In this document: piece by piece, positions 44,868 through 53,600 of the stretch | Layout: every line of letters begins with the position of its first letter | Position numbering within the stretch: the first letter of the stretch is position 1 | From: Paenibacillus thiaminolyticus | GTDB taxonomy: Bacteria; Bacillota; Bacilli; Paenibacillales; Paenibacillaceae | Direction of reading: 5' to 3' | Length of the DNA stretch: 64,000 nucleotides | NCBI RefSeq assembly: GCF_007066085.1 | Contig: NZ_CP041405.1 | Span: 6,045,501 to 6,109,500 of the forward strand | The notes under the pieces: generated by a model | Seen by the model: only the letters and a program-made list of their open reading frames with translations | Database searches by the model: none | What the model was told of the DNA's origin: nothing | Made by a program: the position numbers and the translations under genes

Positions 44868-45383
44868 TCACGCCCGGATGGAGGAATTCCGGAGAGCCGC
44901 GACCAGATGATCGGTATATCTGCCCAGCCTCTTGCTCATATCGGCCCGCATATATTCCCGCGTAATGAGGAAGCTGCCCTTATGGCCGCGGCATGTATAA
45001 GGGTACGTAATCGCCTGGCCGTCGTGCTCCCCTGCGAACAGATGGATGTTCTTGTCCAGCATGGCGCGTCCTGCCTTGGATAAATCCCGGTCAATATGCA
45101 GGGCGAGAATCTGGGCGGCCTGGGAATAGAGCGACTTCAGCGTTTCGGAGGAGCGCTCGATATCCCGGATTTTTCGGGTCACCATCGTCTGCAGATGGGA
45201 GAGCATGACATAATTTTTCATCAGCTCCAGCTCTTCCCGCTTCGGAGGGGAGGGCGGAACAGGGGGAGCAGGCTGGGCGGGCTGATCGAGGTCGAGGCGG
45301 CGATTCAACAAGGCTTCCTTATGCTGGGGAAGCATCATTCTGCTCGATTCCCACAGACCGTTTTTTTGGAGTTTTTTGCTCAT
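44868..45383 (-). CDS. YolD-like protein, partner of Y-family polymerase
   Basis: 171 aa starting MSKKLQKNGLWESSRMMLPQHK, the YolD-like opening. A Pro-rich linker (QPAPPVPPSPPKREE), a helical middle and a C-terminal block YPYTCRGHKGSFLITREYMRAD follow. The ATG overlaps the polymerase TGA stop, indicating coupled translation. YolD-like proteins accompany UvrX/YqjW polymerases in Bacillus. The C-terminal Y-CRG-..SF block recurs in the protein at 46872, so the two are probably paralogous. Confidence 0.7.
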   Translation of the reverse strand: MSKKLQKNGLWESSRMMLPQHKEALLNRRLDLDQPAQPAPPVPPSPPKREELELMKNYVMLSHLQTMVTRKIRDIERSSETLKSLYSQAAQILALHIDRDLSKAGRAMLDKNIHLFAGEHDGQAITYPYTCRGHKGSFLITREYMRADMSKRLGRYTDHLVAALRNSSIRA

Positions 45384-46648
45384 TTATAATGCCCCCCGAT
45401 TTTGGCCGCCCGGTCTGCTGCCTGACCGGCGTCGGTCAGGGAGGAGGCGCGAACGATCGCCGCATTGCCGTACCGTTCCTTGATGCCGTCCGTAGCCTTC
45501 TCCAGTGCTCTGGTTTTTTCCTGATCCTCGAACAAGGTAAGCTGATACAGTTGATCGTCCACCAGCTTGCTTAACGTGATGCCGGCGCGGCGGACTGGCC
45601 TGCGGTTCCAGAACGTATAGAAAATCTGCTTGGCCGCGGCAAAGACTTTGTTCGTATTATTTGTCGGATCCGGCATCGTCATTTGGCGGGAGAACCCCGT
45701 CGGCGCTTCGTACGGGCTGCACATGCAGCTGACCGTGACCACCGAGCCCATATATCCTTTGCGCCGGCAATCCCGGCACACGTCCTCCGTAAGCTCGAGC
45801 AGAATCGTATTCACTTCCGATTCCGTGGCGTAGTCCCGCGGCAAGGTCATCATATGGCCGACCGATTGCGGCGGCGTACGGAACGTATCCGGGGAGACGG
45901 GGCTGTCATCGAGGCCGTTGGCGGTGCGCCACATCACTTCGGCATGAATATCCGACTGCTTGCCGAAGCGGGCGCGGAACTTGTCTTTGAGCTGCGGCAG
46001 CGGGGTTCTGGCGATATCTCCGATAGTCGTCATGCCCAGGCGGGCAAAATGGGCCGTCATGCGGGAGCCGACACCGAACATTTTGTTGACAGGCTGAGAC
46101 CACAGCAGCGTCTCGATGTCGGAGGGAGTCAGGGCGAAGATGCCCTCTTTGTTTTTCTTGGCCCATATATCCGTTGCCATCTTGGCCAGTATTTTATTGG
46201 AGCTGATCCCGATCCGGATCCATACTCCGGTCTGGTCGAGCACGCTGCGCTGAATCTCTCTGGCCATGGTGACAGGGTCTCCGAACAGCGCCCGGCTGCC
46301 GGTCACATCGAGAAATTGCTCATCGACGCTGAACGTTTCGACGAGATCGGTGAATTGTTCATAAATTCGCGTAATGAGCAGCGAGACGTCAATATAATGT
46401 TGCATGCGGGGGCGCATCACGATCAGGCGGGGGCATTTGTTCAGGGCTTCCCCAAGCCGTTCCGCCGTTGTTACTCCATAGCTTTTGGCTATCGGGCAAG
46501 CGGCCAGAATGATTCCCGATCGGCGCGCGGGATCCCCGGACACAACGAGCGGCATATGTTTATATTCCGGGTGCTCCGCTTTTTCCACGCTGGCATAGAA
46601 GCTTTGGCAGTCCGCCAAAAAGATAATCCGTTCCTTGCTTCCGCTCAA
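45380..46648 (-). CDS. Y-family DNA polymerase, UvrX/YqjW type
   Basis: 422 aa with Y-family motifs: FLADCQSFYASVEKAEHPEY (metal Asp and steric Tyr), YGVTTAERLGEALNKCP, FSVDEQFLDVTG (catalytic Asp-Glu) and GISSNKILAKMATDIWAKK. A helix-hairpin-helix (MFGVGSRMTAHFARLGMTTIGD) and little-finger region follow. Performs translesion synthesis and mutagenesis. TTG 46648 is chosen over TTG 46666 because GAGGTGG sits 6 bp before it. Two LexA-type boxes lie 34-75 bp upstream. Confidence 0.88.
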   Translation of the reverse strand: MSGSKERIIFLADCQSFYASVEKAEHPEYKHMPLVVSGDPARRSGIILAACPIAKSYGVTTAERLGEALNKCPRLIVMRPRMQHYIDVSLLITRIYEQFTDLVETFSVDEQFLDVTGSRALFGDPVTMAREIQRSVLDQTGVWIRIGISSNKILAKMATDIWAKKNKEGIFALTPSDIETLLWSQPVNKMFGVGSRMTAHFARLGMTTIGDIARTPLPQLKDKFRARFGKQSDIHAEVMWRTANGLDDSPVSPDTFRTPPQSVGHMMTLPRDYATESEVNTILLELTEDVCRDCRRKGYMGSVVTVSCMCSPYEAPTGFSRQMTMPDPTNNTNKVFAAAKQIFYTFWNRRPVRRAGITLSKLVDDQLYQLTLFEDQEKTRALEKATDGIKERYGNAAIVRASSLTDAGQAADRAAKIGGHYK

Positions 46649-46681
46649 TGTAACCACCTCAACCAATCGAGTCTAAAAATA

Positions 46682-46723
46682 AGAACGTGCATTCGTATTT
46701 ATTATATACCGAACATATATTCT
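46682..46723 (-). promoter_or_regulatory. Two LexA (SOS) boxes upstream of the Y-family polymerase
   Basis: On the minus strand the first reads CGAATGCACGTTCT (46682-46695), 12 of 14 to the Bacillus consensus CGAACRNRYGTTYC. The second, CGAACATATATTCT (46710-46723 on the plus strand), is weaker. Both sit in the promoter region. Confidence 0.65.
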
Positions 46724-46871
46724 CTATGCAAATGAAGTTTATGGAATCGGATGGCGGTTCGCGCTTATAAAAACAAGACCGCCGGCTTGCCGGAGCTTCG
46801 TTCCGATAAGCAGCGGTATGGGGCTGTGCTATGGAGCGGAACGGATGCCGTTCCGCCGCCTGTGCTGCGGC

Positions 46872-47285
46872 TTAGCTGTCTGCGCTCCCCTCCGGTTCCC
46901 CCGGGTCACAGATGTGCAAATAGCGCTGCAGCAGGCTCTTCACCTCGGCCCGGATCAGGCCGCGAAGCATGTAGAAGGAGCGGTGATAGCCCCGGCACAC
47001 GTACTGCACGCGAACGCCGTGCTCCAGCCGCTCCTCGGACACGATCTTAATCCCGCGATGCCGGAACTGCTTCCGGATGCGGAACAGATCGGAGGCGGCG
47101 TCATCCTGCGCCTGGCGCAGCCCCTGGATATAAATTTCTCCCATCTTCAGCCCCGAGACGGCAATGCGGCTGATATCGCGCTCAAGCACGTCGAGGACGA
47201 GGGTCTGAAGGGTATACTGCTTCACCAGCAGGGCGTCTTCCCCGTCATGAGGCGGAGGCCCGCTTGTCGCGGACAATAAAGTCAT
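46872..47285 (-). CDS. SOS-controlled protein of unknown function, paralogous to the YolD-like C-terminus
   Basis: 137 aa. ATG 47285 is preferred over 47309 because AAGGAGGAA lies 6 bp before it on the minus strand. The C-terminal block YVCRGYHRSFYMLRGLIRAEV matches the YolD-like block YTCRGHKGSFLITREYMRAD. No domain name is known to me. Two good LexA boxes upstream imply DNA-damage induction and a role with the polymerase cassette. Confidence 0.6.
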   Translation of the reverse strand: MTLLSATSGPPPHDGEDALLVKQYTLQTLVLDVLERDISRIAVSGLKMGEIYIQGLRQAQDDAASDLFRIRKQFRHRGIKIVSEERLEHGVRVQYVCRGYHRSFYMLRGLIRAEVKSLLQRYLHICDPGEPEGSADS

Positions 47286-47372
47286 ACCGGGTTCCTCCTT
47301 GGGTAACATCCATCCATGCGGCCCCCCCCGGATTGGGAAGGGGAGCGCGGATCTGCTTATAACCTCATTATA

Positions 47373-47418
47373 CGAACCTGCGTTCTATTTTATAACTAAT
47401 ATAGCGAACAAACATTCT
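47373..47418 (-). promoter_or_regulatory. Two LexA (SOS) boxes
   Basis: CGAACCTGCGTTCT (47373-47386) is close to consensus, and CGAACAAACATTCT (47405-47418) is a second, weaker copy. They control the minus-strand gene starting at 47285. Confidence 0.75.
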
Positions 47419-47516
47419 GGTTTCAATGGGTAAATGATGGTGGAAGGGGTCAAAATGGTTTACAATAAAAACAGAGGAAAAGGAAAGAGCCGGGATGGAA
47501 GAAGGAGTGAGCAGGA

Positions 47517-48041
47517 ATGAAGATTACACTGCATCGCGGGGAGATATTATTCCGCCAAGGCGATCCGGGCACGTATCTGTACCGGATTGTGAGCGGCTTG
47601 TTCAAAGTGACCCGGCTGCATGAGAACGGGAACATCGTGCTGTTCAATATATTGTATCCGGGCGAGATGGTGCCGCATCATTCCCTTATCTCCCCGAAGG
47701 ATTGCCATGGGACGGCGACGGCTATGGTAACCGGCACGGTCGAGCGGATAGAAGCGGAGGCGTGGTATGAGGAGCTGCGGAACGATTCCGGGAAAGCGCT
47801 CGAAGTCGCCAAGCTGCTGCAGGAGAAGCTTCGCTTCATGCAGCAGCGGCTCGATCATCTGACGATTGGATCGCCCGCCGAGCGGCTGGCGCTGCTGACC
47901 CGGTGGCTGGACAGCATGACGAACAAGACCCCGCTTACCGATATGCTGACGCAAGAAGAGATCGGGCAGCTGATCGGAGTGCGGCGCGAGACGGTCAACC
48001 GTCTGCTCCGGCAGGGCGACAATTCCATGACGAAGCGATGA
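47517..48041 (+). CDS. Crp/Fnr-family transcriptional regulator
   Basis: 174 aa, short for the family. A cyclic-nucleotide-like beta barrel (HRGEILFRQGDPGTYLYRIVSG, residues 5-26) is followed by the dimer helix and a winged helix with LTQEEIGQLIGVRRETVNRLL (about 144-164). No Fe-S cysteines are seen, so it is not a classical FNR. ATG preceded by GAAGGAGTGAGCAGGA. Target genes unknown. Confidence 0.87.
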   Translation: MKITLHRGEILFRQGDPGTYLYRIVSGLFKVTRLHENGNIVLFNILYPGEMVPHHSLISPKDCHGTATAMVTGTVERIEAEAWYEELRNDSGKALEVAKLLQEKLRFMQQRLDHLTIGSPAERLALLTRWLDSMTNKTPLTDMLTQEEIGQLIGVRRETVNRLLRQGDNSMTKR

Positions 48042-48172
48042 ACGGGCAAGCCGTTCAGCAGCCCCATTGCTGCTGAGCGGCTTATTTCCTGTCATGGGAC
48101 ATTCCAGATAGCTCATATGAGTAGGAAGTAAAGCGTTATTTATCCGTTTGATAAAGGAGGTTACCGAGCATC

Positions 48173-48463
48173 ATGGAGAACGAGCAAGCGCGTGGCTGGG
48201 CCGAGCCGGCAGCGATGCCGTCCGCATGCGGGCCGGGAGCGCATTCGCAGGAAAGGTACTATATACCGTTCCGGGGGCCATGGGATCCTTGCCCGCCGCT
48301 GCCCTACAAGACCTATGTCGTGCCGCCGAACTTGTTCATTACGTTTCAGCCCCCGAATTTGCCGCAATTCCCGCCGCCGCAGGCGCTGCGGTGCGGAACG
48401 CTGTGGCCGGCATTATTCAGCCCTTATCGGCCGAAGGGCAGACGGGAGGAGGGAACGGCTTGA
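48173..48463 (+). CDS. cotJA: Spore coat associated protein CotJA
   Basis: 96 aa ending in the CotJA block YIPFRGPWDPCPPLPYKTY, then PPNLPQFPPPQALRCGTLWPALFSPY. Encoded first in cotJABC, which is transcribed in the mother cell during sporulation in Bacillus. AAAGGAGGTTACC precedes the ATG. Its TGA overlaps the cotJB start. Confidence 0.88.
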   Translation: MENEQARGWAEPAAMPSACGPGAHSQERYYIPFRGPWDPCPPLPYKTYVVPPNLFITFQPPNLPQFPPPQALRCGTLWPALFSPYRPKGRREEGTA

Positions 48464-48735
48464 GCACACATGGCACGCACCCGTTCTGCACTCAGGAGTA
48501 CTATGACAGCCTGCTGCAGCTGCAGGAAATCGATTTTGTGCTGATCGAGCTGAATCTGTATCTGGATACGCATCCCGAAGACAATCAGGCGATCCAGCAG
48601 TTCAATCACTATGTTCATGAACGAATGAAGGTGGCGAGGCATTTCCAGGAGAGGTTCGGCCCCCTGCAGGCTGGCGGCTTCTATTCGAAATGCCCTTGGT
48701 CCTGGACAGACACGCCGTGGCCGTGGCAGGTGTAA
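48460..48735 (+). CDS. cotJB: Spore coat protein CotJB
   Basis: 91 aa with the CotJB signature QLQEIDFVLIELNLYLDTHPED and C-terminal CPWSWTDTPWPW. The TTG start at 48460 overlaps the cotJA stop and has GGGAGGAGGG at good spacing. The longer frame from 48148 runs through cotJA in another phase and is not used. Confidence 0.88.
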   Translation: MSTHGTHPFCTQEYYDSLLQLQEIDFVLIELNLYLDTHPEDNQAIQQFNHYVHERMKVARHFQERFGPLQAGGFYSKCPWSWTDTPWPWQV

Positions 48736-48783
48736 CGGAAGTCTCGAGGAAGACGGGGAAGCAACGTGAGGAGGGAAGCGGCA

Positions 48784-49353
48784 TTGTGGGTATATGAGAA
48801 GAAGCTTCAATATCCGGTTCGCGTCAGCAAATGCGATCCGCGCATGGCTAAGCTGCTGCTGGAGCAGTACGGCGGAGCCGACGGGGAGCTGGCGGCGGCG
48901 CTTCGCTATTTGAATCAGCGCTACTCGATTCCGGATAAGGTCATCGGCTTGCTTACCGATATCGGGACAGAGGAATTCGCCCATTTGGAAATGATTGCCA
49001 CCATGGTATACAAGCTGACCAAGGACGCGACACCGCAGGAATTGGAAGCGGCCGGACTCGGGGCGCATTATGTCTCCCATGACAGCGCGCTGTTCTATGA
49101 AAATGCGGGCGGGGTGCCCTGGACGGCGGCCTATATTCAGGCGAAGGGCGATCCGATCGCCGACTTGTACGAGGATATCGCTGCCGAGGAGAAGGCGCGG
49201 GCGACGTATCAATGGCTGATCGATATGACGGATGATGTCGATTTGCAGGACGCTCTGAAATTTTTGCGGGAACGGGAAGTCATTCACTCGCTCCGGTTCA
49301 GGGAAGCGGTGGAGATTTTGAAGGAAGAGCGGGATGCGAAGAAGATATTTTAA
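48784..49353 (+). CDS. cotJC: Spore coat protein CotJC (manganese catalase family)
   Basis: 189 aa, the family length. It begins WVYEKKLQYPVRVSKCDPR and has ferritin-like metal ligands in GTEEFAHLEMIATM and AAEEKARATYQWL. Start is TTG 48784, matching CotJC N-termini, with GAGGAGG 9 bp upstream. Third gene of the operon. Confidence 0.9.
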   Translation: MWVYEKKLQYPVRVSKCDPRMAKLLLEQYGGADGELAAALRYLNQRYSIPDKVIGLLTDIGTEEFAHLEMIATMVYKLTKDATPQELEAAGLGAHYVSHDSALFYENAGGVPWTAAYIQAKGDPIADLYEDIAAEEKARATYQWLIDMTDDVDLQDALKFLREREVIHSLRFREAVEILKEERDAKKIF

Positions 49354-49375
49354 CACGATAAGGTGAAGCCGGTGC

Positions 49376-49396
49376 CGCCAAGGACGCCGGCTTTTT
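49376..49396 (+). terminator. Terminator after cotJC
   Basis: AAGCCGG pairs with CCGGCTT (full hairpin through 49396) followed by TTTG. Confidence 0.7.
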
Positions 49397-49466
49397 GTTT
49401 ATGGCGCAACGGACACAATAACGTCAAGAGATGATGTGAAATAAATGTTAAAATAGTTAGTCTATA

Positions 49467-49495
49467 TTGACAAGAATAAACATCTATGGGAATAT
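49467..49495 (+). promoter_or_regulatory. Candidate promoter of cluster 2
   Basis: TTGACA (49467-49472) followed after 17 bp by GAATAT (49490-49495) in an AT-rich stretch, 108 bp before the first cluster 2 gene. The -35 is perfect, the -10 moderate. Confidence 0.5.
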
Positions 49496-49603
49496 TATTT
49501 CTGCACATGACAAAAAGTAGAAAACCGACGATATTGAAGAAAATTATATTATGTTTCATTTTATTACATAATATTGAATTTAAGAGAGAGGTGGCTTGCC
49601 GGT

Positions 49604-50629
49604 TTGGGTGTCAAGGAACTGGAACTCGTCATTCCGCCCATTGTTGGGTATCAGTATGTGGCCTACCCCCTATGCACGGCGCTCGCCCGCCAAGAGGCCT
49701 TGCCGTGGTTTTACAGCAATTTCATTCACCTTTATTGCCATCAGGATCTTGAAGGAGAACGTGCTTCCCGATCCGTGCCGCTGACATTTTACGGAGAGGA
49801 TTTCCTGCGGTGTCCGTGGCTAACTACACAAAAACTGGAGCGGGAATACGTGATTGATTCGCATCCAGAAATTGTCGATTTTTTAGTAAATAGTATCAAT
49901 TCCGGCTACACGATTTCTCTCTATGTCGACGAGTTCTATATCCCCCGCAGACGTGTATATCGCCAGGTACACTACGCCCACGATATTCTGGTGTATGGTT
50001 ACGATGACGGCAAGAGAGTATTCTTCGTGCTCGGCTATGACGAGGAGATGCAGTTCCGCAAGACGCTCGTGCCGTTTCATGAAATGGAGCAAGGCTTCCA
50101 GCATCTCGAATGGACGGACCGCTACGAAGAGCAAATCTATTTATACAAATTCAATAGAACCGGAAGCTACAGCCTTGATCCCGCATTCATCCAAGAATCG
50201 CTGGAACAATATCTGTCCGGCTGCGATGTCTCCTGGCGCCACCGGGGGACGGCCGATCCATGGGAGCGGGCATTCGGCGTCAACGTATATCCCGCATTAA
50301 TTCGCAATATGCCGGCGCTGGTGCGCAAACGCGATATTCGGCCTATCCACATTTTGTGGGAACATAAAAAGACGATGGGAATGCGCATCGACTATTTGAG
50401 CGAACGCCAGCTTCTTCCACCGGCATTTACAGGGTGCTTCCGGCCGATAGAGGAGCAAGCTTTTGCTCTGCGGCATGTACTGATGAAGTACGCCTTGACC
50501 GGAGACGATGCCATTCTGGAGCAAGGAATCAATGAGATGACTTCCATTATGGACAGCGAAAAGCAGATCTTGGAGTCCGTGGCCGAAGCGCTGGAACATC
50601 GCATTGCTCCTCAACCATCCGTAACTTAA
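49604..50629 (+). CDS. BtrH N-terminal-like protein, cluster 2 copy
   Basis: 341 aa. Papain-fold BtrH/DUF4872-type features: VIPPIVGYQYVAYPLCTAL near the start (Cys18 is a candidate nucleophile), YVDEFYIPRRRVY then HYAHDILVYGYDD (about 125-145), followed by a helical C-terminal half. TTG 49604 has GAGAGGTGG at proper distance. The frame is open to TTG 49574. Heads cluster 2 just as a relative heads cluster 1. Possible roles are acyl or amide transfer between a carrier and an amine, or intermediate processing. Not experimentally defined in this setting. Confidence 0.5.
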   Translation: MGVKELELVIPPIVGYQYVAYPLCTALARQEALPWFYSNFIHLYCHQDLEGERASRSVPLTFYGEDFLRCPWLTTQKLEREYVIDSHPEIVDFLVNSINSGYTISLYVDEFYIPRRRVYRQVHYAHDILVYGYDDGKRVFFVLGYDEEMQFRKTLVPFHEMEQGFQHLEWTDRYEEQIYLYKFNRTGSYSLDPAFIQESLEQYLSGCDVSWRHRGTADPWERAFGVNVYPALIRNMPALVRKRDIRPIHILWEHKKTMGMRIDYLSERQLLPPAFTGCFRPIEEQAFALRHVLMKYALTGDDAILEQGINEMTSIMDSEKQILESVAEALEHRIAPQPSVT

Positions 50630-50633
50630 CCGA

Positions 50634-53600
50634 TTGGAGGTCATTTCTCTGGAAGCGTCCACGCTGTACCCGTTGACACATCCGCAAAAGCGAATCTGGT
50701 ATGTGGAAAACATATACCCGGGCACGAGCATTCACAACATCGGAGGACTTATCAAAATTTACGGCCCTGTTGATTTTCAGTTGCTTGAGGAATCCATCAA
50801 TCTGTTCGTCAAGCACAACGACGCCATCCGCATCCGGCTAATCGAACGGGACGAGGCAGTGTGGCAGACCGTGACAGCGTATCGAAGACGAACGTTTCCG
50901 TTCATCGACTTCACGGATCGTTCCTCCGGTATCGATGTCGATGCCTGGGTCAGCGCGGAGTTCGCCAAGCCGCTGCCGCTGGACGGGGAATCTCTGTATG
51001 AGTTTGCCCTCGTAAAAATTAGCGAGACGGAAAGCGCATATCTGACGAAAGTCCATCATATCATTTCCGACGGATGGTCTTTTCAATTGATGACCACGCA
51101 CATCAACCAAATTTATACGCAGTTGATGCAAGGGCAAGCAGTTCAGCAGGAAGACCGGCCCAGCTATGTAGACTATATCGAACGAGAGCATGCCTATTTG
51201 TCGTCTTCCCGCTTCACGAAAAATAAACACTACTGGCAACAAAAATTCGAGAGCGTCCATGACGTTGCCTTGCAAACGACGGCAAGCGGTACCACAGGCC
51301 AACGTCAAAAATTCCTGATCAGCCCGCACACTTCAGAAGCCATTCGCTCCTTCGTCCATACGCATCGAATGTCGCTGAACACCTTTTTTATAGCAGCGAT
51401 GCTCATTTACCTCCACAAAGCAACTCACCAAGACCGCATCATGATAGGCACACCTGTATTGAATCGTACCGGAGCCAAGGAAAAAAACACATTCGGCATG
51501 TTTACCAGTACGATGCCGTTCCTGGCTGACATCGAACGCGATACATCATTCTCCACGTTCCTACATAACATCAATCATGAACTCATCCAATGTTATTTTC
51601 ATCAGAAATATCCTTACAATTTGCTCGTGCAGGACCTTCAGCTTCAGAAACGGGGATTGGATCAACTATTTCAAGTATGCGTGAACTATTACAATACCGC
51701 ATTCGATCAGAGCTTCGGCCCCGGATGGAAAATGCAGCAAATCGAAGCGCATAACGGCAGCCAATTGTATCCCTTGCAGCTCATCGTCACCGAATGGTCG
51801 CCGAATGAAGGGCTGGAGCTGTATTTCGATTATAAAACAGGCGATTATACGGATTCGCACATCGAAGAGATGTACCGTCGCCTGCATTATATAGCCGATC
51901 AAGTCGTAAGCCGTCCGGAGGCCGCCATCCGCGATGTGCAGCTGCTGCTGCCAGGGGAGCGCACGGAGCTGCTATACGCCTGCAACCGGACGGATCGTGA
52001 ATATCCCGTGTCCGCAACGATATTGCAGCTGTTCGAAGAACAAGTCGAACGGACACCGGACCGCATCGCCGTCGCCTGCGACGGGCAAACACTCACATAT
52101 GAAGAATTGAATGCCCGGGCCAATCGGCTGGCCCGCATGCTGCTGAAGAGCGGGATTGGCCCGCATACGCCAGCGGCCGTCATGGGGCGGCACTCGCTCT
52201 CGATCGTGGTCGGAATATGGGCGGTCATCAAGGCGGGAGCTGCGTATCTTCCGATTGACCCCGATTACCCGCAGGAACGGATCGAATATATATTGCGGGA
52301 CAGCGGGGCTGCGCATCTGCTGACGCACGGCAGCGAATGGGAGCGCTTGTCGTATGACGGCGCCGTTATTGACCTCGATGACGAACGAATGTACGAAGCC
52401 GACGGGAGCAATCTGCCGGGACAGGGAGCGGCAGACGATTTGGTCTATATCATTTATACCTCGGGTTCCACGGGGAACCCGAAAGGGACGATGATCGAAC
52501 ACCGCGGCTTGGTGAACTATATTTGGTGGGCCAGCAAGACATATCTTCGCGCCCCCGACGAAGTTGTTGCCCTGTATTCTTCGATTGCATTCGATTTGAC
52601 GGTGACTTCCATCTTTATGCCGTTAATTAGCGGCCACCGGATCGAAATCTATGAGGATAACGGGAACGAATTCATTATTCACCGTATTTTACGCGACAAC
52701 AAGGCAACGGTCATCAAGCTGACGCCGGCACATCTGGCACTGATCAAAGACGTCGATTTGAGCGCATCCGCCGTCCGGACATTCATTGTGGGTGGCGAGG
52801 ATTTGAAGTGCGCGCTCGCCCGTCACATTCATGAACAGGCCTGCGGCGGAATTGCTATTTACAACGAGTACGGACCGACCGAAACGGTGGTCGGCTGCAT
52901 GATTTACCAGTTCGATCCGGAACGGGACAAGGGATCATCCGTGCCGATCGGGCAGCCGATTGACAATGTGCAAATTTATTTGCTCGATCAGAGGCTGGAA
53001 CCGGTCCCGAACGGGACAATGGGCGAGCTATATATTTCGGGGGACGGCGTCGCCCGCGGCTACTTGCATAGACCGGAACTGACGCAGGAGCGTTTTGTGG
53101 ACAACCCGTTCCTGTCCGGCAAGAGAATGTACCGGAGCGGTGACTTGGCCATGCGGCATCATCATGGCGATATCGTATATCTGGGGCGAAGCGATCACCA
53201 AGTGAAAATAAAAGGGTACCGCATTGAAATGGGGGAAATCGAGCATCAGCTGCTTGCCCTGCCCCCGATTGAAGAAGCGGTCGTGGTGGATTGGACCGGG
53301 GAAGACGGGCAGCAGCATCTCGCCGCTTATTTCGTTGCGGCGGGGCGGCTTACCGCTTTGGAACTGCGGATGAAGCTGGCGGAGGTACTGCCTTCCTATA
53401 TGATTCCGGCCTATTTTGTCCGGCTCGATCAACTGCCGCTTACGCCGAACGGCAAAGTCGATCGCCAGCGTTTGCCTGCTCCGGAGCAGGCGCCTGAACA
53501 GCACGATGCCGATGCATCCGGTCCTCTTGCGGCGTTATTGACGGATATTTTCAAGGACGTGCTGCAGGCGGATCATATCGGAGTTCACGACAATTTTTAT

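Noticed and set aside
45683..46735. 350-aa plus-strand open frame
   Set aside because: Shadow of the Y-family polymerase on the opposite strand.
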